From contig NZ_CP097253.1 in the NCBI RefSeq assembly GCF_023380025.1, forward strand, positions 1,364,001 through 1,428,000: DNA of 64,000 bases, written 5' to 3'. Shown one piece after another: positions 1 to 10,833 of the stretch; within the stretch, counting starts at the first letter, position 1, and each line of letters begins with the position of its first letter. Both the position numbers and the translations under genes were made by a program. The notes beneath the pieces are model-generated. The model did no database searches. It was not told the DNA's origin and saw only the letters and a list, made by a program, of their open reading frames with translations. This DNA is from Sphingomonas glaciei. GTDB lineage: Bacteria > Pseudomonadota > Alphaproteobacteria > Sphingomonadales > Sphingomonadaceae.

Positions 1-1
1 G

Positions 2-985
2 TCGATCAACGATGCCGTCGCCGCCGCCTTCCCCGAGGAGCGGACCTTCCGGATCGACCATTACCTGGGCAAGGAAACGGTTCAGAACCTCCTCGCCCTG
101 CGCTTCGCCAACCTGCTCTTCGAGCCGGTGTGGAGCACTGCGCATATCGATCACGTCCAGATCACGGTCAGCGAGACCGTCGGGCTGGAGGGCCGCGCCG
201 ATTATTACGACGGTGCCGGCGCGCTACGCGACATGGTACAGAACCACATGCTGCAACTGCTGGCGCTGGTGGCGATGGAGCCGCCATCGCAACTTGACGC
301 GACCGCGGTGCGCGACGAGAAGGTCAAGGTGCTGCGCTCGTTGCGGCCCATCAGGTCCGAGGACAGCGTCACCGGGCAATATGTCGCGGGCGCGGTCGGC
401 GGCAAGCCGGTCCCCGCCTATGGCGAGGAGCTGGGCAAGGCGAGCGGGACCGAGACCTTTGTCGCGCTGAAGGCCCATGTCGACAATTGGCGCTGGGCCG
501 GCGTCCCCTTCTATCTGCGCACCGGCAAGCGGCTTCCCGACCGGCGGACCGAGATCGCCATCCAGTTCCGCTCGCTGCCCCATTCGATGTTCGCGTCGCG
601 CGGGGCCAGCGCCGCGCCCAACCGCCTGATCATCGCCATCCAGCCCGAGGAGAACATCACGCTGGAGCTGATGGCCAAGCAGCCCGGCCTCGACCGCGGC
701 GGAATCCGCCTGCGCGAGGTCGAGCTCGACATCGAGCAGGCCGATGCCTTTGCCGACGTGCGGCGACGCATCGCCTACGAGCGGCTGCTGCTTGACCTGG
801 TCGAGGGTGACCCCACCTTGTTCGTGCGCCGCGACGAGGTGGAAGCCCAATGGCAGTGGATCGACGGGATCCGTGCGGTCTGGGAGGGGGCCGGCACCAG
901 TCCGCGGCCCTACGCCGCCGGCAACTGGGGCCCCTCCGCCGCGATCGCCTTGATCGAGCGCGACGGGAGAAGCTGGAATGACTAG
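2..985 (+). CDS. zwf: Glucose-6-phosphate 1-dehydrogenase, C-terminal part (5' end outside window)
   Basis: This gene oxidises glucose 6-phosphate to 6-phosphogluconolactone with NAD(P)+, feeding the Entner-Doudoroff pathway encoded directly downstream. The reading frame is open from base 2, and the visible 327 residues carry the family active-site motif RIDHYLGKE near visible residue 17, where His is the catalytic base. The remainder matches the C-terminal beta-sheet domain of the family (e.g. [15 protein letters not shown]). The usual length is about 490 residues, so roughly one third is missing to the left. The stop overlaps the edd start by 8 bases, indicating one operon. Identification is secure. 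Confidence 0.97.
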   Translation, partial: SINDAVAAAFPEERTFRIDHYLGKETVQNLLALRFANLLFEPVWSTAHIDHVQITVSETVGLEGRADYYDGAGALRDMVQNHMLQLLALVAMEPPSQLDATAVRDEKVKVLRSLRPIRSEDSVTGQYVAGAVGGKPVPAYGEELGKASGTETFVALKAHVDNWRWAGVPFYLRTGKRLPDRRTEIAIQFRSLPHSMFASRGASAAPNRLIIAIQPEENITLELMAKQPGLDRGGIRLREVELDIEQADAFADVRRRIAYERLLLDLVEGDPTLFVRRDEVEAQWQWIDGIRAVWEGAGTSPRPYAAGNWGPSAAIALIERDGRSWND

Positions 986-2795
986 GCTCGATCCGCGCAT
1001 CGCGGCGGTGACCGATCGCGTCATCGAGCGCTCGAAGCCGGGGCGGACGCGCTACCTCGAACTGATGGCGCAGCAGGGCGAACGCGGCATTTCGAGGAGC
1101 CGGATGAGCTGCGGCAATTTCGCGCACGGCTTCGCCGCGGCGGAGGGCGACAAGGACCGGATCCGTGACCAGGCCGGGCCGAACATCGGCATTGTCACCA
1201 GTTACAACGACATGCTGAGCGCGCATCAGCCCTATGCCCGCTTCCCCGAGCAGATGAAGATCTACGCCCGCGAGGTCGGCGCCACGTGCCAAGTCGCGGG
1301 CGGGGTCCCGGCGATGTGCGACGGCGTGACGCAGGGACAGGACGGGATGGACCTGTCGCTCTTCAGCCGCGACGTGATCGCGATGAGCACTGCGGTGGCG
1401 CTGAGCCACGGCATGTTCGACGGCGCGACGCTGCTCGGCATCTGCGACAAGATCGTGCCGGGCCTGCTGATCGGCGCGCTGCGCTTCGGCCACCTGCCGA
1501 TGCTGCTGGTGCCGGGCGGGCCGATGCCGTCGGGCCTGCCGAACAAGGAGAAGCAGCGGATCCGCCAGCTCTATGCCGAGGGCAAGGTCGGGCGCGACGA
1601 ACTGCTGGCGTCGGAAAGCGCGAGCTATCATTCGCCGGGCACCTGCACCTTCTACGGCACCGCCAATTCGAACCAGATGATGATGGAGCTGATGGGGCTG
1701 CATGTCCCAAATAGCGCCTTCACCCAGCCGGGAACGGGCCTGCGCCAGGCACTGACCCGCGCCGCGGTGCATCGGGTCGTCGAACTGGCCGCCGCCAAGG
1801 AGCGACCCCTGGCGACGTGCGTCGACGAGCGCGCGATCGTCAATGCGATGATCGGGCTGATGGCGACCGGCGGGTCGACCAATCATGCGATCCACCTGCC
1901 GGCGATCGCACGGGCGGCGGGAATCCACATCGACTGGCAGGACTTCGACGATCTTTCCGCCGCCGTTCCGCTGCTGGCGCGGGTCTATCCCAATGGGTCT
2001 GGCGACGTGAACGACTTTCATTATGCCGGCGGGATCGCCTTCGTCGCGCGCGAGCTTGGCGCAGCGGGGCTGCTGCATACCGACATCCTAACGGCCGGCG
2101 CCGACGACTTCGGCACCTGGACCTCGCACCCCGAGATGGAGGGGGAGCAACTGGTCTGGCGTGAAGTGACGGAAAGCCGCAACGACACCATGCTCCGTCC
2201 TGTGACCGAGCCGTTCCTGGCCGATGGCGGCATGCGGCTGGTCAAGGGCAACCTAGGCCGGGCCACGCTCAAGACCAGTGCGGTGGACCCGTCGCGGTGG
2301 ACGATCGAGGCCCCGGCCCGCGTCTTCTCCGATCAGAATGAGGTGCTGAGGGCGTTTGGGGCGAGCGAGCTCGACCGCGACGTGGTGGTAGTGGTCCGCT
2401 TTCAGGGCCCACGCGCCAACGGCATGCCTGAGCTCCACAAGCTGACCCCGCCCCTCGGCGTGTTGCAGGACCGCGGCTTCCGGGTCGCGCTGGTCACCGA
2501 CGGCCGCATGAGCGGCGCCAGCGGCAAGGTCCCGGCCGCGATCCACGTCTCGCCCGAAGCGCTGGGCGGCGGTCCGCTCAGCCGGGTTCGCGATGGCGAC
2601 CTCGTCCGGGTCTGCGCCAATCGCGGCATGCTCGAAGTGGTCGACGTCGACTTGTCCGCGCGCGAGCCGGCCCCGCCGCCGCCGCCGCCGGTCGGCACCG
2701 GTCGCGAGCTGTTCGCGCTGATGCGCGGGACTGCCGACGATGCCGAGCGCGGCGCCTCTGCGATGCTCCACGCGATGGACGCCGAAGCCCTATGA
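978..2795 (+). CDS. edd: Phosphogluconate dehydratase
   Basis: Converts 6-phosphogluconate to 2-keto-3-deoxy-6-phosphogluconate (KDPG), the first committed step of the Entner-Doudoroff pathway. The 605-residue length is normal. IlvD/EDD family signatures are visible: [22 protein letters not shown] around residue 154 and [12 protein letters not shown] around residue 220; the cysteines in the latter two are the expected iron-sulfur ligands. A C-terminal [14 protein letters not shown] motif is also typical. A short proline run near residue 572 precedes the C-terminal end. ATG at 978 overlaps the zwf stop, and its stop overlaps the glk ATG, so translation is probably coupled. It lies between the enzymes that make its substrate and use its product. 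Confidence 0.97.
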   Translation: MTRLDPRIAAVTDRVIERSKPGRTRYLELMAQQGERGISRSRMSCGNFAHGFAAAEGDKDRIRDQAGPNIGIVTSYNDMLSAHQPYARFPEQMKIYAREVGATCQVAGGVPAMCDGVTQGQDGMDLSLFSRDVIAMSTAVALSHGMFDGATLLGICDKIVPGLLIGALRFGHLPMLLVPGGPMPSGLPNKEKQRIRQLYAEGKVGRDELLASESASYHSPGTCTFYGTANSNQMMMELMGLHVPNSAFTQPGTGLRQALTRAAVHRVVELAAAKERPLATCVDERAIVNAMIGLMATGGSTNHAIHLPAIARAAGIHIDWQDFDDLSAAVPLLARVYPNGSGDVNDFHYAGGIAFVARELGAAGLLHTDILTAGADDFGTWTSHPEMEGEQLVWREVTESRNDTMLRPVTEPFLADGGMRLVKGNLGRATLKTSAVDPSRWTIEAPARVFSDQNEVLRAFGASELDRDVVVVVRFQGPRANGMPELHKLTPPLGVLQDRGFRVALVTDGRMSGASGKVPAAIHVSPEALGGGPLSRVRDGDLVRVCANRGMLEVVDVDLSAREPAPPPPPPVGTGRELFALMRGTADDAERGASAMLHAMDAEAL

Positions 2796-3763
2796 CCCGC
2801 CGCATCGTCAGCGCCGACATCGGCGGCACCCATGCCCGCTTCGCGATGGCCACTCTCGATGGCGACCGCGTCGTCGCCATGGACGAGCCGGTCACGCTGC
2901 GGACCGCCGATCATGGCAGCTTCCAGCTGGCGTGGGAGGAATTCGCCCGGCTCACCGAGGAGCCGCTGCCCCCTGCCCTGGCAATCAGTTTCGCAGGGCC
3001 GGTCGGCGGCGAATTGCTGAAGCTCACCAATAACCCGTGGGTGATCCGCCCCGCGCTGATCCCCGCGAAATTGGGCGTCAGTGATTATGTGGTGGTGAAT
3101 GATTTCGGCGCGGTGGCCTCGGCCGTCGCGGCGTTCGACGGCAGCGCCTACACCCACCTTTGCGGGCCCGACGAGCCGCTTCCGGACGAGGGGATGGTCA
3201 CCATCCTCGGGCCCGGCACCGGGCTTGGTGTCGCCGGCCTGCTGCTGGGCAAGGGCGGCGCGCAAGTCATCGAGACCGAGGGCGGGCACATCGACTTCGC
3301 GCCGCTCGATTCGCTCGAGGACCGGATCCTGGCCGAGCTGCGCAAGAGCTTCCGCCGGGTCTCGGTCGAACGCATCCTGTCCGGGCGCGGGTTGATGAAC
3401 CTCTACGAAGCGCTCGCCAGTCTCGAAGGGCGGCCGGCCACCATCCATGACGAAAAGGAGCTTTGGGGCGCCGCGATGGAGGGCCGCGACAGCCTGGCCG
3501 CCGCCGCGCTTGACCGCTTCTGCCTGACCCTCGGCGCGGTCGCTGGCGACCTCGCGCTCGCGCAGGGCGCGGTGGCAGTCGCGATTGGCGGGGGCCTTGG
3601 ATACCGCCTCAAGGACCACCTGCCCCGCTCTGGCTTTCGCGACCGCTTCATCGCAAAAGGTCGATTCGAGCGACGGATGGACGCGCTGCCCGTCAAGCTC
3701 ATCACCCACCCGCAACCGGGCCTGTTCGGCGCCGCCGCGGCCTTTGCGAGGAAATTCGCATGA
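2792..3763 (+). CDS. glk: Glucokinase
   Basis: ATP-dependent phosphorylation of glucose to glucose 6-phosphate, supplying Zwf. The 323-residue protein has the glucokinase ATP-binding start [10 protein letters not shown] at residues 9-18, the catalytic ASFxGPVGG-type segment (SFAGPVGG), a [11 protein letters not shown] loop and an EGGHIDFAP segment, all typical of the proteobacterial Glk family (non-ROK). The ATG overlaps the edd stop by 4 bases and the stop overlaps the eda ATG, so it sits in the middle of a translationally coupled operon. The C-terminus ends in the usual GAAAAF segment. Confidence 0.96.
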   Translation: MTRRIVSADIGGTHARFAMATLDGDRVVAMDEPVTLRTADHGSFQLAWEEFARLTEEPLPPALAISFAGPVGGELLKLTNNPWVIRPALIPAKLGVSDYVVVNDFGAVASAVAAFDGSAYTHLCGPDEPLPDEGMVTILGPGTGLGVAGLLLGKGGAQVIETEGGHIDFAPLDSLEDRILAELRKSFRRVSVERILSGRGLMNLYEALASLEGRPATIHDEKELWGAAMEGRDSLAAAALDRFCLTLGAVAGDLALAQGAVAVAIGGGLGYRLKDHLPRSGFRDRFIAKGRFERRMDALPVKLITHPQPGLFGAAAAFARKFA

Positions 3764-4371
3764 CGCTCGAAGAGGTGATGCACGCCGCGCCGGTGATCCC
3801 CGTGCTGGTGCTGGACGGCGAGCATGATCCGGTGGCGCTGGCGGAAACGCTGGTCGAGGCGGGTCTTCCGGTGCTCGAAGTCACCCTTCGAACCCCGCAG
3901 GCGCTGGGCGCGATACGTGCAATGGCGGGGGTCAAGGGCGCGATCGTCGGGGCCGGCACGGTGCTCAACGAGTGGCAATTGTTCGAAGCGCGCGAGGCGG
4001 GAGCGCGGTTCATCGTCGCGCCGGGCCTGACCAAGGGCTTGACCCGCGCCGTTGCCTCGACTGGGCTCGCCTATCTGCCCGGAGTTGCCACCGCGGGCGA
4101 TATCATGCGCGGGCTCGACCTTGGCCTGACCCGCTTCAAATTCTTTCCGGCCGAGGCGTCGGGCGGCCTTCCGGCGCTCCGTGCTCTGTCCGCCCCGTTC
4201 GGGGCCGTTCGCTTCTGCCCGACCGGCGGAATCACCGAGGCGAGCGCGCCCGAGTGGCTGGCCGAGCCTGCCGTCACCTGCATCGGCGGAAGCTGGATGG
4301 TGAAGAAGGGCATGAGCCTGGCCGAGATCGGCGATGCGGCGGCACGCGCCGCGTCCCTCGCCCGGAGCTGA
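3760..4371 (+). CDS. eda: KDPG aldolase (2-dehydro-3-deoxyphosphogluconate aldolase)
   Basis: Cleaves KDPG to pyruvate and glyceraldehyde 3-phosphate, finishing the Entner-Doudoroff branch. The 203 residues match the class I aldolase family: VLEVTLRT with the catalytic Glu near residue 40, GAGTVLN near residue 66, the Schiff-base lysine in RFKFFPAE near residue 127 and the phosphate-binding CPTGGI segment. It overlaps glk by 4 bases. After its stop there is a 64-base gap before the oxoprolinase gene, enough for a separate start signal but not for a clear terminator. Confidence 0.97.
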   Translation: MTLEEVMHAAPVIPVLVLDGEHDPVALAETLVEAGLPVLEVTLRTPQALGAIRAMAGVKGAIVGAGTVLNEWQLFEAREAGARFIVAPGLTKGLTRAVASTGLAYLPGVATAGDIMRGLDLGLTRFKFFPAEASGGLPALRALSAPFGAVRFCPTGGITEASAPEWLAEPAVTCIGGSWMVKKGMSLAEIGDAAARAASLARS

Positions 4372-4435
4372 CCGGGCAGCGCTTTCTAGCCCGCGCCCCC
4401 TTGAGCGCTCTCTCACCCTATGCTGAAAGGCGGGG

Positions 4436-7400
4436 GTGAACCGCTCATGGTCGTTCGCCATCGACCGGGGTGGCACCTTTACCGACGTCATCGCCACCAG
4501 TTCGGATGGCCGGCAACGCATACTCAAGCTGCTGTCAGAGCGGCCCGACCGCTATGACGACGCCGCGCTGGAGGCCATCCGGCAGGTGCTGAACGAAGAA
4601 GGCGGAAGCCTCGCCTCGGTGCGGATGGGGACCACGGTCGCGACCAACGCGCTGCTCGAGCGCAAGGGCGAACGGACGGCGCTGGTCACCACGCGCGGCT
4701 TCGCCGATGTGCTGAGGATTGGGACGCAGGCGCGGCCGGAGATTTTCGCTCGCCACATCGTGCTGCCGTCGATGCTCTATACAGCGGTGGCGGAAGTGGC
4801 CGAGCGGGTCGCGGCGGACGGCGCGGTGCTTCTGCCGCTCGACGAGGAGGCGGCGCGGGTCGTGCTCGGCGAGCTTCGCGACCGGGGCTTCGACAGCCTC
4901 GCCATCATCCTGATACACGGCTGGGCCTATCCCGCGCACGAACAGCGCCTCGCCGAACTGGCGCGGGAACTTGGTTTCGCGCAGGTGTCCGTCAGCCACG
5001 AAGTCGCGCCGCTGATCAAGTTCGTCAGCCGCGGCGATACCACGGTAGCCGACGCCTATCTGTCGCCGGTGCTGCGCCGCTACGTTGACCGGGTCGCGGC
5101 TGGGCTGGGCGAGGCTGCGGAGCTGAGCTTCATGCAATCGAATGGCGGTCTTGCCGCTGCCCACGCCTTTCGCGGCAAGGATGCGATCCTGTCGGGCCCT
5201 GCCGGCGGCGTGGTGGGAATGGTCGCGGCGGGGGCGGCGCATGGCGAAGAGCGGCTAATCGGCTTCGACATGGGCGGCACCTCGACCGACGTGTCGCATT
5301 ATGCCGGCGCGCTCGAACTGGCGGAGGAAAGCCTGGTTGCGGGCGTCCGGGTCCGCGTGCCGATGATGCAGATCCATACGGTGGCGGCGGGCGGCGGGTC
5401 GATCTGCCGGTTCGACGGCATGCGCTTCCGGGTCGGACCTGAGAGCGCCGGAGCGCAGCCGGGGCCGGCCTGTTACCGTGCCGGCGGGCCGCTGACGGTG
5501 ACCGACTGCAATTTGGTCCTAGGTCGGATCGTGCCCGAGCTGTTTCCCGCGGTATTCGGGCCTAAGGGCGACCAGACGCTCGACCGCGAGCACGCCTTCG
5601 CTCGCATCGAAGAGGTGGCGGAGGCGGTCCGGACCGCGAGCGGCAAGCACCTCTCGGCGGAGGAGATCGCCGAGGGTTTCCTTGCCATCGCCAACGAGAA
5701 CATGGTCGCCGCCATCCGCAAGATTTCGGTCGCGCGCGGGTATGACGTCAGCCGCTACACCCTGGCCTGCTTCGGCGGGGCGGGCGGGCAGCATGCCTGC
5801 TCGGTCGCCGACCGGCTGGGGATGGAGCGGATCCTGATCCACCCGCTGGCGGGCGTGCTGTCGGCGTTCGGGATCGGACTGGCCGAGCGCAAGGTCATTC
5901 GTGAGCGAAGCTGGCGGCAGCCACTCGGGGTGAGCCATGCCGAGGCCATGGCCGAATTGACCAGCGAGGCGCGGCAGGCGCTGGAGACCCAGGCCGTCGC
6001 GCCGGACAGCATCAGGGTCGCCGAACGGGCGCGGCTCCGGCTGGAAGGCAGCGACACGTCGATCGAGCTGCCCCTTGCCGGGCAGGAGGCGTTGGCGGCG
6101 AACTTTCACGCCACGCATCGGCAGCGGTTCGGCTACACCGACGAGGGCTCGCCCGTCATCGTTGAAGCGCTGGTCGCGGAAGCGGTCGGCGGGTCGGGGC
6201 TGCCGACGGCGCTGGCGCAGCCCGCAGGTCCTGGCGCCGAAGCGACGGTTCATGGTGCGTGGTCCTGCTATCGGCGCGACGCGCTGGCCGAGGCGCAGGA
6301 GGTCGCCGGCCCGGCACTGATCCTCGATGCTTCCTCGACCACGGTGGTCGAGCCCGGCTGGGTCGCGAAGCGGGCGCATGACGGGACGTTAATCCTGTCC
6401 CGCACGCAGCCGCTGCAAGCACGCCGCACGATCGGCAGTGAGGTCGATCCGGTCCGGCTGGAGATCTTCAACAACCTATTCATGGCGGTGGCCGAGGAAA
6501 TGGGCGTGGCGCTGCAGGCCACCGCCACCTCGGTCAATATCAAGGAGCGGCTCGATTTCTCCTGCGCGCTGTTCGACGCCGAAGGGGCACTGATCGCCAA
6601 CGCGCCGCACATTCCGGTACACCTGGGATCGATGGGCGAAAGCATCCGCACCATCATCGAGGCGCGTGGCCAAGGCCGCGACGGTCGCGGGATCCGGCGC
6701 GGCGACGCTTACCTGCTCAATGACCCCTATCGCGGCGGCACCCACCTGCCCGACATTACCGTGATCGTGCCGGTGTTCCTGGACGAGGGCGACGCGCCGA
6801 CCGGTTTCGTCGCCGCACGCGGCCACCATGCCGACGTCGGCGGGATCGCGCCCGGGTCGATGCCGCCCGAAAGCCTCTCGATCACCCAGGAAGGCGTGCT
6901 GATCGACAATGAATTGCTGGTCGACGAGGGTCGCCTGCGCGAGGCGGAGATGCTGGCGCTGCTCGGCAGCGGCGAGTGGCCGGTCCGCCGTCCCGACCGC
7001 AACATGGCAGACCTCAAGGCGCAACTTGCCGCGTGCAGTCGCGGTGCCGACATGCTGGGCCGGATCGCCGCCGACTATGGGCCGACGGTCGTCACCGCCT
7101 ACATGGGCCACGTCCTCGCCAATGCCGAGGAGAGCGTGCGGCAGTTGCTCGGTGGCCTGGAAGACGGCGCGTTCGCCTACGAAATGGACAATGGCGCGGT
7201 GGTGAAGGTAGCGATCCGCGTCGACCGGGCCGCGCGATCGGCAGTGTTCGACTTCACCGGCACCAGCCCGCAGCGGCCCGACAACTTCAACGCCCCGCGC
7301 GCGATCGCCCGGGCCGCCTCGCTCTATGTCGTCCGGACTCTGATGGACGACGACATTCCCTTGAACGACGGCTGCCTCAGACCGGTCGAACTGGTGCTGC

Positions 7401-7990
7401 CGGAGTGCTCTATGCTGTCGCCCGAATTTCCCGCCGCGGTTGTCGCCGGCAATGTCGAAACCAGCCAGGTCGTCACCGACGCGCTGTTCGCCGCCACCGG
7501 GCGGCTGGCGCCGAGCCAGGGCACGATGAACAACTTCACCTTCGGCAACGCGCATCACCAATATTACGAAACCATCGCCGGCGGGTCGGGCGCGGGCCCG
7601 GACCATGACGGAACGGATGCGGTGCAGACCCACATGACCAACAGCCGGCTGACTGATCCCGAAATCCTGGAGACCCGGTTGCCGGTCCGGCTCGACCGCT
7701 TCGCCATCCGCCGCGGATCGGGTGGCGCTGGCCGTCACCATGGCGGTGACGGAGTGGTGCGCGAGATCACGTTCCTTCAGCCGATGCGGGCCAACATCCT
7801 CGCCAACCGGCGGCGGGTAGCACCCGCAGGGCTGGCCGGCGGCGCCCCTGCCCAGCCCGGGCGCGACTGGGTCGAGCGGGCGAACGGCGCGGTCGAACCA
7901 CTCGGTGCGACGGGCAAGGCCGACATGGCACCCGGCGACCGCTTCATCATCGAAACGCCGGGTGGCGGCGGGTTTGGAGAGCGCCCATGA
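4436..7990 (+). CDS. Fused hydantoinase/5-oxoprolinase (HyuA-HyuB type)
   Basis: ATP-dependent ring-opening amidohydrolase; the single-chain HyuA-HyuB form is the architecture of 5-oxoprolinase (5-oxoproline to glutamate) and of N-methylhydantoinase-type enzymes. The N-terminal HyuA half starts with the acetate-kinase-like nucleotide motif [11 protein letters not shown] (residues 9-19) and has [11 protein letters not shown] near residue 278. The HyuB half starts around residue 670 and contains [14 protein letters not shown] and GRGNV-region equivalents. The 1184 residues are slightly shorter than eukaryotic OPLAH. The GTG start at 4436 follows AAAGGCGGGG. The adjacent DUF969-DUF979 pair, overlapping by 4 bases, favours oxoproline as substrate, but that is inference. 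Confidence 0.9.
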   Translation: MNRSWSFAIDRGGTFTDVIATSSDGRQRILKLLSERPDRYDDAALEAIRQVLNEEGGSLASVRMGTTVATNALLERKGERTALVTTRGFADVLRIGTQARPEIFARHIVLPSMLYTAVAEVAERVAADGAVLLPLDEEAARVVLGELRDRGFDSLAIILIHGWAYPAHEQRLAELARELGFAQVSVSHEVAPLIKFVSRGDTTVADAYLSPVLRRYVDRVAAGLGEAAELSFMQSNGGLAAAHAFRGKDAILSGPAGGVVGMVAAGAAHGEERLIGFDMGGTSTDVSHYAGALELAEESLVAGVRVRVPMMQIHTVAAGGGSICRFDGMRFRVGPESAGAQPGPACYRAGGPLTVTDCNLVLGRIVPELFPAVFGPKGDQTLDREHAFARIEEVAEAVRTASGKHLSAEEIAEGFLAIANENMVAAIRKISVARGYDVSRYTLACFGGAGGQHACSVADRLGMERILIHPLAGVLSAFGIGLAERKVIRERSWRQPLGVSHAEAMAELTSEARQALETQAVAPDSIRVAERARLRLEGSDTSIELPLAGQEALAANFHATHRQRFGYTDEGSPVIVEALVAEAVGGSGLPTALAQPAGPGAEATVHGAWSCYRRDALAEAQEVAGPALILDASSTTVVEPGWVAKRAHDGTLILSRTQPLQARRTIGSEVDPVRLEIFNNLFMAVAEEMGVALQATATSVNIKERLDFSCALFDAEGALIANAPHIPVHLGSMGESIRTIIEARGQGRDGRGIRRGDAYLLNDPYRGGTHLPDITVIVPVFLDEGDAPTGFVAARGHHADVGGIAPGSMPPESLSITQEGVLIDNELLVDEGRLREAEMLALLGSGEWPVRRPDRNMADLKAQLAACSRGADMLGRIAADYGPTVVTAYMGHVLANAEESVRQLLGGLEDGAFAYEMDNGAVVKVAIRVDRAARSAVFDFTGTSPQRPDNFNAPRAIARAASLYVVRTLMDDDIPLNDGCLRPVELVLPECSMLSPEFPAAVVAGNVETSQVVTDALFAATGRLAPSQGTMNNFTFGNAHHQYYETIAGGSGAGPDHDGTDAVQTHMTNSRLTDPEILETRLPVRLDRFAIRRGSGGAGRHHGGDGVVREITFLQPMRANILANRRRVAPAGLAGGAPAQPGRDWVERANGAVEPLGATGKADMAPGDRFIIETPGGGGFGERP

Positions 7991-8658
7991 ACTATTGGCC
8001 CCTGCTCGGCATCCTGCTGGTGGTCGCCGGCTTTGCCTTGCGGCTGAATCCGATGCTGGTGGTCACCGCCGCGGCGCTCGCCACCGGGCTACTCGCCGGA
8101 CTCGACCCGCTGGCGGTGATCGCCACCTTCGGCAAGGCGTTCAACGACAACCGGATCATCGCCATTGTTTGGATCGTGCTTCCGGTGATCGGCATGCTGG
8201 AACGGTTCGGACTGCAGCAGCGCGCCGCCGCCGTGATCCGCTCCATGCAGCGGGCAACCACCGGCAAATTGCTCCTGCTCTATCTCGGCTATCGTCAGAT
8301 CACCGCCGCCATCGGCCTTCATTCCACCGCCGGTCACGCCCAGACGGTCCGGCCGCTGGTCGCCCCCATGGCGCTGGCCGCGGCCGAAAAGGAGCATGGC
8401 GAGCTGGACGAGAAAACCGCCGAAAGGGTGAAGGCGATGGCGGCAGCCACTGACAACGTCGGAGTGTTCTTCGGCGAGGACATCTTCTTCGCTATCGGCT
8501 CGATCGTGCTGATCCAGGCGACCCTGGCAACCTATGGCATTGACCTTGCCCCGCTGCAGTTGGCGGTGTGGGCGATCCCGACCGCGATCCTTGCCTTCCT
8601 GGTCCACGGCGCGCGCCTGCTGCTGCTCGACCGCCGGCTGCGGAAGCCGCGGCGATGA
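7987..8658 (+). CDS. DUF969 family membrane protein
   Basis: A 223-residue integral membrane protein recognised as DUF969, with hydrophobic segments at about residues 4-45 and 55-70 and a conserved central stretch with IGLHSTAGHAQTVRP. DUF969 is nearly always found with DUF979, as here (4-base overlap with the next gene), so the two probably form one membrane complex, plausibly a carboxylate or amino-acid-derivative permease. It overlaps the oxoprolinase stop by 4 bases. In the literature such pairs are reported near oxoproline-related genes; transport of 5-oxoproline is therefore a reasonable but unproven role. Confidence 0.85.
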   Translation: MNYWPLLGILLVVAGFALRLNPMLVVTAAALATGLLAGLDPLAVIATFGKAFNDNRIIAIVWIVLPVIGMLERFGLQQRAAAVIRSMQRATTGKLLLLYLGYRQITAAIGLHSTAGHAQTVRPLVAPMALAAAEKEHGELDEKTAERVKAMAAATDNVGVFFGEDIFFAIGSIVLIQATLATYGIDLAPLQLAVWAIPTAILAFLVHGARLLLLDRRLRKPRR

Positions 8659-9608
8659 TCACGCTGCACTGGCTGTACGTCCTGGCGGGCGCGATGTTCG
8701 CAGGCTTCGCGATCCTTAGCGCCGCCGACCGCAGCAACGGCAAGAGGTGGGGCAATGCCGCCTTCTGGGGCTTGATGGCGCTGAGCCTGCTCGCCGGCGA
8801 CCTGATCGGCGACCTTGGCAACGGGTTGCTGGTGCTGGGACTGGCGGCGCTTGCCGGCTTTGGCCTGGTTGGACGCGGCAATCCGCCGACCACCAGCATC
8901 GAAGAGCGCGACGCCTGGTCGGCAAAGCTCGGCAACAGGCTGTTCCTGCCGGCCCTGATCATCCCGGTGACCGCCTTGTTCGGGACCTTGCTCTACACCT
9001 ACACGCCGCTTGGAGCATCCGGCCTGTTCGAAGCCAAGCGCGAAACCTATATCCTGCTGGGCCTCGGCGTGCTGCTGGCGCTGCTGACCATCTTTGTCTG
9101 GCTCCGGCCGCCGCTGCTGACCCCGCTGCAGGAAGGACGGCGGCTGATCGACTCGATCGGCTGGGCCGCGGTCCTGCCGCAGATGCTGGCCGCGCTGGGC
9201 GTGCTGTTCGCCGCCGCGGGCGTGGGTGACATCATTGGCGGCCTGACGCGCGCGGTGATCCCGGAAGGCAGCATCTTCCTGACCGCGGCTGTGTTCGGGG
9301 TCGGCATGGCGCTGTTCACGATGATCATGGGCAATGCCTTTGCCGCCTTTCCGGTGATGGCCGCAGCGGTCGGCGTACCCTTGCTGATTCAGGACTATGG
9401 CGGCGACCCGGCAGTGATCGGAGCCGTTGGCATGCTGGCGGGTTTCTGCGGAACGCTGATGACCCCGATGGCCGCCAACTTCAATCTCGTCCCCGCTGCG
9501 CTGCTGGAGCTCAAGGACCAATATGGGGTGATCAAGGCGCAGGTCGCGACCGCCCTGCCGCTGCTGGTCTTCAACATCCTGATCATCTCCGTGGCGGCCT
9601 TCCGGTGA
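8655..9608 (+). CDS. DUF979 family membrane protein
   Basis: A 317-residue, multi-pass membrane protein of the DUF979 family, partner of the preceding DUF969 protein. The start at 8655 (MITLHWLYVLAGAMFAG) is chosen because it overlaps the DUF969 stop as ATGA; an in-frame upstream ATG at 8568 would add 29 arginine/proline-rich residues lying entirely inside DUF969. About eight to ten hydrophobic helices are visible, with a conserved C-terminal stretch containing GNAFAAFPVMAAAVGVP and GFCGTLMTPMAANFN that looks like a pore or substrate-binding region. The function is inferred only from context. Confidence 0.85.
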   Translation: MITLHWLYVLAGAMFAGFAILSAADRSNGKRWGNAAFWGLMALSLLAGDLIGDLGNGLLVLGLAALAGFGLVGRGNPPTTSIEERDAWSAKLGNRLFLPALIIPVTALFGTLLYTYTPLGASGLFEAKRETYILLGLGVLLALLTIFVWLRPPLLTPLQEGRRLIDSIGWAAVLPQMLAALGVLFAAAGVGDIIGGLTRAVIPEGSIFLTAAVFGVGMALFTMIMGNAFAAFPVMAAAVGVPLLIQDYGGDPAVIGAVGMLAGFCGTLMTPMAANFNLVPAALLELKDQYGVIKAQVATALPLLVFNILIISVAAFR

Positions 9609-10609
9609 GCGGGCTGACGCGGGAGACGGCGGCGCGGTTCGCCCGAATAGCCCTTGGTCACGTCGCCCAGGAATATCCTCACAAGCTAGATCATGTGCTG
9701 CTGAGCGACGGCGACGCGGTGCCGCCGCGCGTGCTCCACCCGATCTTCTTTGGCAGCTTCGACTGGCACAGCTGCGTCCATGGCTGGTGGACCCTGCTGA
9801 CCCTCCGCCGGCTGTTCCCGGACCTGCCCGAGGCCGAGCGGATCACAATTCTGGCGGACGACAGCTTCACCGCCGACAAGGCAGCAGCCGAGCTTGCCTA
9901 TCTCTATCGCCCGCAATCGGGCGGGTTCGAGCGGCCCTATGGCTGGGCCTGGGTACTGGCGCTGCACGGGGAGGCTGAGCGGCACGAGGATCGCTCCTGG
10001 GCCAGCCGCCTCGAACCCCTCGCCCGCGCCTTTGCCGAGCGTCTGAGTACCTACCTCGACAAACTGACCTACCCGATAACGGTCGGGACCCATTTCAACA
10101 CCTCGTTCGCGCTGACGCTGGCGCTCGAGTGGGCGCAGTCGCACGATCAGGAGCTGGCCGAGGTGATCGGCGGCTGGGCCGAGCGCTGCTTCGCCGACGA
10201 GCGCGACTATCGCGGGTGGGAGCCTGGCGGGGACGAGTTCCTGTCCCCTGCCCTCAGCGTCGCGCTGCTGATGTCGCGAGTCCGGAGCCGGAAGGCGTTC
10301 GCGCCGTGGTTCGAGGGCTTCCTGCTCGACAACGGGGTACTCGAGGCGCGTTTCGATCCGGCGTTCGTATCCGATCGCAGCGACGGCAAGACCGCGCATC
10401 TCGACGGGCTCAACCTCAGCCGGGCCTGGGCCCTGCGCTCGATCCGCCGCAGCCTTGCTCCACATCCGTCAGAGCCCGTGCTGGAACGCCTCGCGGATGC
10501 AAACTTCGCTGCCGCCCTGCCCTATCTCAGCGGCGACTATGCCGGCGAGCATTGGCTGGCGACCTTTGCCCTCCGTGCCGTGATGGCGGGCCAGGTCGTG
10601 ACGGACTAG
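9605..10609 (+). CDS. DUF2891 domain protein
   Basis: A 334-residue soluble protein recognised as DUF2891. Histidine/tryptophan-rich motifs near the N-terminus (HPIFFGSFDWHSCVHGWW, residues 39-56) and repeated helical pairs suggest an alpha/alpha-barrel hydrolase-like fold, as known for glycoside-hydrolase-related families; no activity is established. The GTG start at 9605 overlaps the DUF979 stop (GTGA). It ends the oxoprolinase cassette, so a role in breaking down the same substrate class is possible. There is no signal peptide, so it is probably cytoplasmic. Confidence 0.8.
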   Translation: MSGLTRETAARFARIALGHVAQEYPHKLDHVLLSDGDAVPPRVLHPIFFGSFDWHSCVHGWWTLLTLRRLFPDLPEAERITILADDSFTADKAAAELAYLYRPQSGGFERPYGWAWVLALHGEAERHEDRSWASRLEPLARAFAERLSTYLDKLTYPITVGTHFNTSFALTLALEWAQSHDQELAEVIGGWAERCFADERDYRGWEPGGDEFLSPALSVALLMSRVRSRKAFAPWFEGFLLDNGVLEARFDPAFVSDRSDGKTAHLDGLNLSRAWALRSIRRSLAPHPSEPVLERLADANFAAALPYLSGDYAGEHWLATFALRAVMAGQVVTD

Positions 10610-10833
10610 ATCGCAGGAGTGCGGCAGCGATGCTACCTTCTATCCGCGCCTGTTTGGCTGCTTATCGCACTAAGCGACACTGCCCTTATCGTGGCAATCT
10701 CTACCGTGCGGACCGCATAAGCCACCAACCTTGAGGATGTCGGCGCGGAACAGCGCCGACCGGACCTCGTTTGGCTGCTATCCGGCGCGTTCGGTCGTCA
10801 GCCAGTTCACCGCACCTTTGCAGCGCGAGGATC

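Noticed and set aside
657..2078. Long minus-strand open frame opposite edd (473 codons)
   Set aside because: High-GC shadow of edd and zwf: Arg/His/Gln-rich, no recognised domain, fully antisense to a secure gene.
6476..7741. Long minus-strand open frame opposite the oxoprolinase gene
   Set aside because: Same high-GC antisense effect; the plus-strand enzyme is unambiguous.
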